DNA of 64,000 nt from Porphyra umbilicalis (taxonomy: Eukaryota; Rhodophyta; Bangiophyceae; Bangiales; Bangiaceae), in assembly GCA_002049455.2 (NCBI GenBank), contig KV918949.1, positions 62,001 through 126,000 on the forward strand. Direction: 5' to 3'. Positions 33,233 through 42,948 of the stretch are shown here, piece by piece. The position numbers and the translations under genes were made by a program. How positions within the stretch are numbered: position 1 is the first letter of the stretch; the number at the start of each line of letters is the position of its first letter. The notes under the pieces were generated by a model. That model was not told the DNA's origin. It saw only the letters and a list, made by a program, of their open reading frames with translations, and made no database searches.

Positions 33233-35578
33233 CTACTCCCTACCCGGCGAGTGCGGGCGGTCGTCGCGAACGTACCCCCCAAACTGGTCGTAACCTGAGT
33301 GGTCCGGGTACTCCTGGGCCGACCCCCGGTCCGAGGGGCCCGGCCCCCACGACGAGCGCGGCACCCTACTCGGTGCCACCCCCGCCGCGGAGTACCCCCC
33401 ACCAGTGGAGGGGTAGCCGCCCCCATGGTAGGGCGCGGCCGAGCCCGCAGGCTCCCCGGCGTACGGGACCCGACTGTGGCCCCCGCCCGCCGAAGTCCCC
33501 GCGGGCCCAGCCGCCACCCGCTGGCCGTGCCTCTCCAAGCGGGAGGCCATCTGGTACCCGATGGCCTCTGGGGTGGTGTCCACCAGGAACTGCGCGGCTG
33601 CGGCAGACCGGGGGGACGAGGAGTCCCGCAGTACGGACCCCGCCGCCCGGGTGACCAACGACAGGGTGTCCACCAGGGAGGCAACTATCGCCTCCTCATG
33701 GGCAGCCCTCAGCGCCCCCGCCGCACTTGGGTAGGTGGTCGCCAAGGCGTGGGCGCACCGCGGGGTGACGTACCCCCAGCTGAGGCTCTGCCCCTCACCA
33801 AGGGGCGGGTAGTACGGCACCCCTGGCGGGGCAAACGTTGGAAGGCCCGACCGCCCCGCGGGGGATGCCCCCGCCCGGGTGGTCCGCCGGACAGCGCCAC
33901 CACGAGCAGGGGGGCGCTTGGCAGTACCTCGGGTACGCTTGCGCTGCTGGGGGACACTGGCCCCCGGCGCACCCCAACCCGAGTTGGGCGGGGGCGACGT
34001 CGCCGTTACCCCCGCCGAGTAGGGGTAGGCCAGGTCACCCAGGCCCTCACGGAGGCCTATGCGCCTGGCCACCAGGCGCGTGTCACAGTGGACAAACGCC
34101 CGAGGCGCCTCGCCCTCCTCCCCGCCAACTCGGCGGGCCAGGTAGGGCCCGGCCGCCTCCCAGTCCAAGGACTGGTGAAGGTCCAGCAACTCGCTGAGAT
34201 AGGCGTGCGCGTCCGGGCCGGCCCCCTCCGCCACGTTGGCAAGGCGGAGCCCCACCAGACGCCCCACTATGGCGGCTGGCAGGTGCCAGAGGTACCCCTT
34301 TGTCCGGGCGGAGGCATACCACACCCCCACTACCTCCAGCACCCACTGGTTAGCGAGGATGGCCGCCGCCGGGGTAGACTCCCCCCGGCGGAGCGCAGTG
34401 CCAAAGTAGGCCACTATGCGCGGCATCCGGGCCTGGAACCCGAAGGGCACCTCCATGGCCGACCACCAGGACGGCGTCGGGACGTAGTGTGCCCGCCGCG
34501 TCGAGGTGTGGACCTGGGAACACTCCACTTGAGAGGCCCGCACCAGGATGCCCGACGCTTCCCGCACCCGGCGTTCGGTGCGGGCGTCCTGGTGGTGAAA
34601 GTGGGGGTCCGTCTCCCCCAAGTACGGGGGGGAGCAACACGCCCACTCCCACGCCACGACGGGCGGCACGTCGTCGGCGGTGGCCCCGTCCATAACATTG
34701 GACAGGCGCGCGGCCACGCGCTCCACCCACGGCGCGTCCCCCGCCTCCTGTAGGGCGGGGAGGTCCGTAACCACCCCGGCAGGCAGTTCGTACTGCACGG
34801 GGTGGCACGCCAGCCAGCGCTGCCAAGCCGGGCCCTGCTTGGGCAGCGGGATCGCCGAGTAAAGCGCCCGCAAGCGGCACTCCCCCATCTGACTGGGGGC
34901 AGCCGGGGGCGTCCACTGAACCAACGCCCCCGGCCCCGCAAGCCCCGCCTCCCCCACTGCCGGTAGGCGCTTCCGGCGCGGCACCGGCGGGGAGGACTCC
35001 TGCTCCATGGGATCATCCCCCGCCTCGCCCGGCGCCGCTCCCGCCGTCGGGGGAGTGGACGGCCGAAGGGGCGGCAGCGGCACGCCAGCCGCCACCGCGC
35101 GGGACCCGACCGCGTCCTCCCCAGCCGACCGCGTCGGCGCACTTGACGCGCGGGAGGCCGACGCCGACCCCGCCGACGACTTGGACCGGCGGGGGGGAGG
35201 CGGCGGTTGGCTTGCTTGACTCCCCGCCGCCGACGACTCCCGGCTCGGGGGCGCCGCGTTGGCCTGGCGCGCCCGGGGGGCTGCCTTGCCCCGGGACGCC
35301 GCCACGGCCGCGCCACTTGACTTCGTGGCGCCGGCCGGCGTGGCAGTTGCCGACGCCGCCGCCCCGCCAGCCCGCGGGGTGGCCGCCGTCGAGGCCTTGG
35401 CCTTGGGGGCGCCCATACTCCCCGGCGCCGCGCCCACCCGCGGGGACCCCGCCGCAGGGCTGCCCGACTTGGCCGTAGCCGACGCCGGCGTCCCGCTCGG
35501 CGCCGGCGTGGCGCGCCCCGCACTTGGGGAAGCCATCTCCTCGGTCGGCGCCACTGCCGTCGACCGCGAGGAGGCCAT
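33233..35578 (-). CDS. antisense ORF (aORF) of element B
   Basis: 781 residues, encoded opposite to gag-pol between pol and the 3' LTR. Residues 1-250 are low-complexity (Ala, Ser, Pro, Gly). The centre (about 250-560) looks folded, with GECRLRALYSAIPLPKQGPA, WEWACCSPPYLGETDPHFHH, PSWWSAMEVPFGFQARMPRI and KGYLWHLPAAIVGRLVGLRL. The C-terminal part is Ala/Thr-rich (EEAIVASLVDTLSLVTRAAG), then Gly/Tyr/Ser-rich. It is homologous to the plus-strand region 23534-25538 of element A, so it is a lineage trait. The family is unknown to me. Antisense ORFs at this position are known in some plant Ty3/gypsy (Tat-lineage) elements; homology to those is not implied. Any promoter must lie between 35578 and the 3' LTR. 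Confidence 0.75.
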   Translation of the reverse strand: MASSRSTAVAPTEEMASPSAGRATPAPSGTPASATAKSGSPAAGSPRVGAAPGSMGAPKAKASTAATPRAGGAAASATATPAGATKSSGAAVAASRGKAAPRARQANAAPPSRESSAAGSQASQPPPPPRRSKSSAGSASASRASSAPTRSAGEDAVGSRAVAAGVPLPPLRPSTPPTAGAAPGEAGDDPMEQESSPPVPRRKRLPAVGEAGLAGPGALVQWTPPAAPSQMGECRLRALYSAIPLPKQGPAWQRWLACHPVQYELPAGVVTDLPALQEAGDAPWVERVAARLSNVMDGATADDVPPVVAWEWACCSPPYLGETDPHFHHQDARTERRVREASGILVRASQVECSQVHTSTRRAHYVPTPSWWSAMEVPFGFQARMPRIVAYFGTALRRGESTPAAAILANQWVLEVVGVWYASARTKGYLWHLPAAIVGRLVGLRLANVAEGAGPDAHAYLSELLDLHQSLDWEAAGPYLARRVGGEEGEAPRAFVHCDTRLVARRIGLREGLGDLAYPYSAGVTATSPPPNSGWGAPGASVPQQRKRTRGTAKRPPARGGAVRRTTRAGASPAGRSGLPTFAPPGVPYYPPLGEGQSLSWGYVTPRCAHALATTYPSAAGALRAAHEEAIVASLVDTLSLVTRAAGSVLRDSSSPRSAAAAQFLVDTTPEAIGYQMASRLERHGQRVAAGPAGTSAGGGHSRVPYAGEPAGSAAPYHGGGYPSTGGGYSAAGVAPSRVPRSSWGPGPSDRGSAQEYPDHSGYDQFGGYVRDDRPHSPGRE

Positions 35579-36163
35579 AGCCGCCGCGCCCGGGTAAGGG
35601 GGACGGCGAGAAGGAGGGGGGTGCCCCGCGCACAGAGGGACGCGGGGTAGGCTCTCAACTCGAGTAGCGGTGGAGGGGGGATACGGTGACGGTCGGCAGT
35701 GGACGGTGTCCCCGTCTGTCCCCCGCCTACCCCCTTTTTATGAGCCCCTGCGTCGGGACAGGGGCCCTTACCCCGGGCCCCCTCAGCCCCACCCCGCGGG
35801 CCACTCCCCCTGGGCGACTCCCCACGGGGGGGGGCCCGCGCGACAGCCTCCCAGGTGGGGGGGCGGGCGGATGCCATACTGGGCACCCGCCCCCCTGTTG
35901 GCCCACCGGGCACGGTTAGCGGGCCCGCCCCGGACACGCGGCAACACCCCTGGCCCCCACGGCCGTGTCCACCGTACGGCGACGGCGCGTACCCCCTTGC
36001 CCCGGCGGGGGCGCCCCCACGATCCGGGGCCGCCATCGCTGGCGAGGACCGGGGCAGCACCCGGGCCCCACACTGGGGAGCCCGGCGGCTAGCTGTCCTG
36101 GCCCGCCCGCCACGCTCGGGCGGGCCCGCCTCCCCCTGGCTCTGGGCCGCCGGGACGGCGACC

Positions 36164-36180
36164 CCTTTAGAAGGGGGAAT
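36164..36180 (+). other. polypurine tract of element B
   Basis: The purine-rich AGAAGGGGGAA stretch ends directly before the 3' LTR, where plus-strand priming is expected. Confidence 0.6.
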
Positions 36181-36909
36181 TGTGACGGTCCGTCACATGG
36201 CCCCCACACTCCGGGATCCAGATTCCCCGGGAATATGCCCCACTACCGCATATCTCAAATTGTTCCGTTGGCGACCCACTTGTGATCATCTCGTGGCTCA
36301 CCAACCACAACCGCAATCCCAATACTTCCCTGGGATTCGTAACCCCCTCGAGCGGGCCCCTACTTAAGGGCCTAATTTTGTGTAAACCCAACTTGGATTA
36401 TCGACTTATGTTACTTTGTGCCCCTGACTCCGGGGCGCCGCGAGGGTGTCACGTAGCACCCTTCCCCCCGCCTCTACTCAAGGCGGTATCCAAAGCTTCG
36501 GCCGTCCTCCGGGTTATGGACCCAGTGGGCCCTGAGGAGAGGGCTTTCCGTGGGTCCTTTGAGGGTGTCTGAGGAGGGTTTTCCGAGGGTCCTTTGAGGG
36601 AGTCTGGGGAGGGTTTTCCGAGGGTCCTTTGAGGGTGTCTGAGGAGGGTTTTCCGAGGGTCCGAGGGGAACGGATGGGATAAGAGGGCGAGGCGTGAGTG
36701 TCGCCTCGAGGCCTTCGACGCGGGCAAGTAAACTTCCGGTCACACAACTCGTGTTTGTCGCTCGGGGCGCCTTCCCCCGGTCGACGCCGTGCGTGTGTGC
36801 TCTTCGGGGGTTCCTTCCGGGGCGGGTATTCCCCGACAGTACTAACCGGCGACACGGTTTGGCTCGCCCTCCCCCCAACTGGGTGGGGTGGGCTGAGCGT
36901 GTTGTCACA
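36181..36909 (+). repeat. 3' LTR of element B
   Basis: 729 bp, TGTGACGG to GTTGTCACA, about 97% identical by eye to the 5' LTR, with the same 35-bp internal repeats at about 36549-36665. Confidence 0.93.
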
Positions 36910-38061
36910 GTGGAAGCGTTGCTGACGGTTGAAAAGAAGCAGCCCGAGGTCAACCGCTCCATCAATATCGCAATCTCCATGAAAGCGCGCACTGTGGACA
37001 CGCAAAAGGACGTCTTGACGGCCTTCACGCCCACCATGTCCAAGCGGCAGGGCATCGAGTCGCACTTCGTCAAGTGAGGCAAAGTGGTTGTCCACATGGT
37101 CGCCGACGTGCTCGTCGCCAAGGAGATGGCCCAGACCGAGCCGGCGCCGGTATTCTCCGGCCCTGTGGACAGCAGGGCCTCGAGCCAATTCCGCTTCGGA
37201 GACGTTATCGTCTCCCACGTGGCGACCTTTATGAACCAGGGCCTGTTCCTGAGCAGAAAAGTGGCCTTTCAGAAAGCGGGCTTCTTCGTGCTCTGCCCGT
37301 CCCCTCTGGTGTACATCCGGGCCAATGAGCCCAAAGCGCCGCGCCCCGACAAGCGCGCCGGCGCGAACTCACCCTACCTTGCTATCGGAACGAGCCGGCT
37401 GACGTCGTACTCGGGCACCACGTAGGATCCGCCGTTGTTCCCCCCCGCCCTTGAGACAATGGCGAGGGCGGCTGCTTTGGGCACCCGCGACGTCGACGAA
37501 GTGGCTGCTGCTGTTGGTGTTCCTGGGCAAGCCGGTGGTGGTGGTGGGAGAGGGGCAGGACCAGTGCACATCGGCGGTGGTGGTGGCAACGGGGTCGGAA
37601 CTGTGCAAGCTGCCGGCGGAAACCTACCAGGCGGGACGGGGAGGCTGGGGCAGCAGCAGCTGCTACGCGACGCATGCCTCTACGATATTGATGAGCAGTG
37701 GCTGATGGCCCTCTCCGACAACAAGAAGGCCAAGCACGGCCCCTCCGTGACTTTCCATGTGGCGATGCCCTTCCGCAAGTTGGTGGTTGAGGAGCACTGG
37801 CGCTGGACAACCGAGGACAGGTTGAGGAGCTTGACGCTGGTCGACAAGAACAGCCCTTGCCAATGGTGGCTGTTGTTTCCGTCATTGGGGCTCATGTCCA
37901 GGATGAGCAAGGTCATTCAGACGCTCGACCAATCGGCCATCAACGTCCTCGAGGCCGCCGCGGTGGCGCAGTTGGCGGCGGAAGCTGTAGCCGCGGCCAA
38001 GTCGAAGGAAGAAGAAGAGGCTGGCTTGGGGCCTGTCCCGGCAGAGAGCGACGGAGAATAA
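36910..38061 (+). pseudogene. unrecognised gene, 5' end lost next to element B, two in-frame stops
   Basis: One plus-strand frame reads from the edge of the 3' LTR to a stop at 38061, with stops only at 37075 and 37423. Its content is protein-like throughout: EVNRSINIAISMKARTVDTQ, GDVIVSHVATFMNQGLFLSR, AFQKAGFFVLCPSPLVYIRA. After the second stop a Gly-rich linker follows, then KHGPSVTFHVAMPFRKLVVE, PCQWWLLFPSLGLMSRMSKV and an Ala/Lys/Glu-rich end. I do not recognise the family. The stops could be decay or unspliced introns. The last part, 37435-38061, is an intact 208-residue ORF. The upstream part was probably removed or separated when element B came to lie here. Confidence 0.45.
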
Positions 38062-39639
38062 TTGTGGACTGGAATTTGACAGAGAATTGAGCGGTGCACA
38101 TTACTCTGTGTGTACATTGTAATAGAGAAGCGGGACGCTGGTGTTTGTTCTGTTGATGCCTGGGCCTGTCTCTTTTATGTGAGCCGGTGCATAGACGGGT
38201 CCTTTTTTGTGGCTGCGCTGCTTTTATTTCTCCATCTCAGATTTCTTTTCCTGCTGCCAGATGCAACATTGATAGCATGGAGCGGTATGTGCACGATGCA
38301 GGTGCAATGAAGAATCCTCTGGCCGATGAATTGAAACCCGTTATGTACGTCTTTTGTCCGCTAGCTCTTGAGCTCGCCAGCCAGTCACGGAGGACGAGCG
38401 GTGTAGGTTGCCCTTTCCCATCAGCAAGGCGCTGGCACCACGCCACGGTCACATTGGGCAGGAGAGAGGGGTACGATCATCACCCTGGTGTGGGCGCAGG
38501 CGCAGAGGAGGTCACCCGCGACACCAATTCTGACGACTGTGGCGGTGACCATTTTCATCATTTTGTCGCCGAGGGACGCGAGAAAGGCGAGAATTGTGAA
38601 CTCAGCGACTGGCGAATGGCGGAGGTCGGCAGCATCCGCCGTGCTGCTCGGCGGATGGAGCATCGCTCCGGGTGAGGAAAATATGAAGCGGCCTGAGATG
38701 TACGCTCTGAGCGGGATCTGATGTGCCGATAACGCGGGGCGTGGAGGCGGGGGGGAGGCGGTGGCGTATCGAGTCGGCCTCACACCGGCATAGAGACTCT
38801 ACAGGCACTCGATCTCGACGACTCAACGAGAACAACACCACCGCCGAAGAGCCGTTCAAAGAGGCGCCCTGGTGGACTCAGAGCACGACACTGAGTTACC
38901 TCCATGAACTGAGCGAAGCACTGGAAGTACGAGGAGTCTGGCAACGCTCCCAGCAGGCACGTCGGCACTGTGTATGGTTCGAAAATCTATGAGAGTAGTA
39001 TACAACTTACTATGCGAGGTTTACACTACTTTAGAAAGCTCAAACAGCCAGGGGTTGACGGAACCGCAGTCCAAGCGGGGTAGAGACGAGGTGTCTTTCG
39101 GCTGCTGTTGTGGGCGGTGCGCACACCCACTCGACAGGCCTTTCACGTTGTGTGAGCCGTCCGGTATGTTTGCACGACCGCCCGTGCTACCGAATCCCAA
39201 CTTCTGTACCTGTTGTTTCCTGGAGTGACACTATTCGCAGGATCAACCCCATACATCCCCTGCCGCAGAGCCAGGGCAATTTCCCGCTCGTGCCGCCGCA
39301 GCAGTGTTCTGCTGCAGGTGTTTAGGACTTCTCCGTTGCGTTTTTTCCAGGTTGTCGTTTGCTCGTGGGTAGGACCATGACCGCTGCCGTGTGCCTTGCG
39401 ATGACGCCGCACAAATGGCCCATGAGGAAGCCGGTCTGTACTCGTTAGGTATGCGAGCCGACAGCGACTCAAGCGTGTTCCATCGTTGCGGCTCTTCTTT
39501 CCCCCCCGGCATGTTTGATGGGCACCAGAGCAATATGCCTGCTCCTGACCATTTGCTTGTTTTGGCCTGACTAAGAAGCTGGTTCAGTGTGTTTTCACTC
39601 TGCTTCCTGTGCGTCTCCGGTCGGCTGTTGGTTTCTTCA
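38062..39639. other. gene-free stretch
   Basis: No gene I can support. Short ORFs such as 38723-38992 (+, 89 residues) have mixed composition but no motif. No terminal repeats seen. Confidence 0.45.
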
Positions 39640-40873
39640 TTTCAGGAAGCACTGGCTCACGCTGGCTACTCAAGGGTCCACGTGTACAACTCCAAGAAGA
39701 AGCCTGAGCTGATCAACAACCTCGGCATCTTCCAGTTGGCGGCCGCGCTCACCATCGCTCCGCACGCCGTCAACCACGTGTTCTCTGAAAAACCTGCTGG
39801 TGATCGCACCCTGCACATCGAGCGCGCGTAGCCCGCTCCTTACTCCCCTGGGTGTGGCGGTGGATCTTCTCCACCGCTTGCGCGTCGTTGCGTGCTGTGC
39901 CATCTTGTACCCGCTGGCAGAGGTGGATGTGGTGGCGGCATGTCAGGGTCGTGGTTGCAACAATGTGGAACTTCATAGGCTGACGGCCGACTTCCTCCGG
40001 TCGGTACGCGGCGCGTGCCTCCGAGCGGACTGCAGCCGCCTGTTATCCATTATCGACGTTCCCAACCTGCACTGTCTGTCGGAGCTCATCATCCGCGCGC
40101 TGTTTTGCTTCGGACGTATCCGAGACATCCTACAGCTGCTCTTTGAAAGCTCCTATTAGCCCCTCAAGCGGGCCAGTGCGCGGGGCAACGGCCGCGACGA
40201 CGCCTACCGGGCCATTTCATCGGTTGTTGAGACCGAGATTATATCCCGCGTCAAGCTAGATCCATCCTTTTTTTCCATCCCTGCACTTTGGCTGCTGCAC
40301 CGATCAATGGGGAGGCATGAACGGCAGCAACTTCCGCTTTGGTCACTTTCTCGTCCGGCCTGGTGCGTCGGCCGAACTCGCGCTCGTGATTGCACCGTGC
40401 CAGATTTTGCGCTTCTGGCAGTTGCCAACCACGGCGGCTGTCCAGGCCTTGTATCGTGGCGCAAGACATGCCAGAGGGGGGACGGTGAGGTTTTGTGTGT
40501 GGGGGATGCGGTCGCTGTGCTCGTTGTGAGCGACTTCGCGGTGACCCATGTGCACACTGTGCGGAGCGGCGAGCAGGCATTGGCGGGGGTGCACGTCAGC
40601 TTCTTTCGGGTGGTCGCCATTTTTGCGGGTGTGCGCTCGTTTGCTCGTGCAGTTGTGCATCCCTTTGTCCCCAGCGGGGCCCCACAGGTGCACACGTTGA
40701 TTAGCACGAGCTCCTTCCTGCTGTACATGGCTTGCCCTGTGAGGAGGGCCATGGCGCTGCACGACTGCACCGGCCTGTGCCAGCCTAGTGATTCCAGGCG
40801 CATCAAGAACGACGCCACCAACCCTTGGCTGCTCTATGGCCGCAGGGAGGGGTACCCCGCTCGCAGCGGGTGA
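39640..40873 (+). pseudogene. C-terminal half of a decayed transposon protein
   Basis: An opening segment in one frame reads GYSRVHVYNSKKKPELINNL, then GIFQLAAALTIAPHAVNHVF and PAGDRTLHIERA. It then shifts frame near 39830 to a run open to 40873, with a single TAG at 40157 (FESSY*PLKRASARGNGRDDA). The end reads RRAMALHDCTGLCQPSDSRR followed by IKNDATNPWLLYGRREGYPA. I recognise the order of these blocks from large uncharacterised proteins of algal repeats; this is from memory and unverified. At the TAG I would expect Gln (CAG to TAG). The matching N-terminal half appears to be the minus-strand remnant at 41098-42948. A plain DNA transposon remnant is most likely; I cannot name the superfamily. 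Confidence 0.5.
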
Positions 40874-41097
40874 TTGGACGAGATGGCAGTGGACGAGGGG
40901 AGGGACATTCTCACTGTTTATTTTTTTGTATGAGACGGGTGGTGACATTGTGCACTGGGGCCTCGGACAAAACACGAAGTTCCTGTTATTTTTTTATTTA
41001 TATTTTTACTGCTTATTGTCGCAGTGAAGCTGTGACAGGGACAAGACCGGGGAGTTGACGCAAAGGAAAACAGATGAGAAAAAAATGACGACGACTT

Positions 41098-42948
41098 TTA
41101 AGCGTCCAAAAAGTGCCGCACGGCTCGAGACACGGCAGTCGTGCGCTCCGAGGTACACACCATAGAGGTGTCGGCAGAAGAGCCATCTTGCGCGTACTGA
41201 CTGCCCGGCTGCAGCGGTTGCATGTAGCGTCACAGGGGGCACGGCGATCGCGCCTGATGCCCTTAAAGCTTGCTTGTCTTCCCGACCTGTACAAAGTCAC
41301 CGACAAAGAAAGCCACATCCACAAACACACGCACGTCTGCACCAGACGGGTCCTTGACGAGCCACCCATCCGTAGTCCCCACAGCAAGGTCAGAGAAAAT
41401 GCCAGATAGTTTATGGTCTGAGTTCACACCAGGCGCCGACAGAGATGTCGTACGGGTTGCGCCCCGACTGACGCGGGATGCATAATGCCACGTCATGTAG
41501 GACATATACACCCCGCCCTTGGAGGATCCATGTCGAGAGCAAAAGTCATCCGAAAAGAATGCGAGAGACATAGTGAATGCATCTGTACTCCCGGCACTGG
41601 AGGTACGCAACGCGCGGCGGACAGGTAGCGCCCCACCTTCCACACCCCCGTTGACTCCCGTACACAATCCCGAATACGCACTCGGATGGATTTTGTCCAC
41701 CTCGAACCGTGCCAAAAGAGGAGTGTGCCAGACAAACAGGCTGCCATGTTCATGCGCTCTCCAAAAACGGGAAACCAGCAGGCCAGTCGGAGTACCACCA
41801 GAAGAGAGCGCCATGAAGAAGTCCCCCGCATGGATAGCAGGTCCAGGGTCCACGCCGTACTCGTACCCTGCAAACAAGGCATCGTGTATCTCCAGCTGGT
41901 CGAGGCAACCCCCATCGATGAGTGACACGTCAACCCGGTCACCCACGGAGAGGTCTCTCCTTGTCAATGAAAATCAAGATGCGGCTGGGCACGAGCGCAA
42001 CACTGAGGGGCGGTCTTGAAAAAAGCGAGAGTCCACGTACTCTGGATGCAGGTCACGCCCCTCTATCGAGCGCTGGTCAAACTCGTGGAACAGATCAAAC
42101 GTCTCGCGGAAGAGAAAGTCCCGGGTGACATGTTCACGAGGTGTGATGACCCTCAGATCAGCGACGGGCACCCCCGCGTCGTTCACGGCCGTAACTGAGC
42201 GCAATGGAAGACCCCACCTCTGTCGCACCCGAGGCATGATCGTGCTACGTAAATACCTAAGTGATGGCGGTGGCGGTGAAAAAAGGGGCACATCCAACTC
42301 ATACAATCGAGACAACTCAAACTGGCTCTGGGTCACACCCTTTTGCTCACGAAGAAAGAAGAAAGCGAAGAACTCAGAAAAACTGTCAAACGCGTTTGGA
42401 AGATTGCGACGTCCTGTGGCGTTAGCGTCAGCAACCCCGTTGGGCGGTTGGCCCCCACCGGGGGGATGTCCTTCAGGCGGCAGCACCACCTCCCCCCCCA
42501 TGCCCCCCTCCACGTCTGGATCATCAAGCACGCCCTCGCCGAAATAGTCTGAGCCCTCAGAGCTGCCGCCACTGACCGTGTCGTCGTCAGCAGCGACACT
42601 CCCCGCACTCGACCCACCCACAACGTCCGACCCGACCCCACCGCTACTGCCCACGTCTGCCATATCTTCATCCAATCCAATGTCCCTCTCCCCGTTACCT
42701 GCGACGTGAGCCGCCTCATCTTATTCCATGTTCGTGTCGTCGCCTCCGCCTCCCGCCATGTCCACAATCTCGTCGCCGCCATTAACAGGATTCCGCTCAT
42801 CAACTGCATCGTCCCCACCAGGAGCTCGAGCGTCTTGCACATTAGCCTCTTCAAGCTGCGCTTGTGCGACATGTGCAGTCTGCACCGCGTGCTTGAAGCC
42901 CGACCTCGTGAACCTCGGGCGCCACCGAGGCATATTCCACGCGTGCAA
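41098..42948 (-). pseudogene. N-terminal half of a decayed transposon protein
   Basis: A single minus-strand frame runs from the ATG at 42948 to the TAA at 41098. It is interrupted by in-frame stops at 42721 (TAA), 41974 (TGA), 41263 (TAA) and a TGA shortly after. The first third is acidic, Ser/Gly/Asp-rich, then comes SFSEFFAFFFLREQKGVTQS, RDFLFRETFDLFHEFDQRSI and VSRFWRAHEHGSLFVWHTPL. The best block is LAFFSDDFCSRHGSSKGGVY, then MSYMTWHYASRVSRGATRTT, SLSAPGVNSD and VFVDVAFFVGDFVQVGKTSK. From memory these are the middle blocks of the same kind of protein whose C-terminal half lies inverted at 39640-40873. It is clearly non-functional. Domain identity and superfamily are not established. Confidence 0.5.

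Larger units (their letters stand above)
25997..36909 (+). mobile_element. Ty3/gypsy chromovirus with two LTRs (element B)
   Basis: A 10.9-kb LTR retrotransposon: 5' LTR, candidate primer-binding site, gag, pol (PR-RT-RNase H-IN-chromodomain), a convergent antisense ORF, polypurine tract, 3' LTR. The LTRs differ at roughly 22-25 of 730 positions by eye (about 3%), which suggests a fairly recent but not brand-new insertion. gag and pol look whole. No target-site duplication is seen (TGTGCC before, GTGGAA after), so one flank was probably rearranged after insertion. The left flank is element A; the right flank is unrelated sequence. Confidence 0.9.

Noticed and set aside
33233-35578. Antisense ORF in element B as a host gene hit by the retrotransposon
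   Set aside because: A homologous ORF at the same position in element A shows it belongs to the retroelement lineage.
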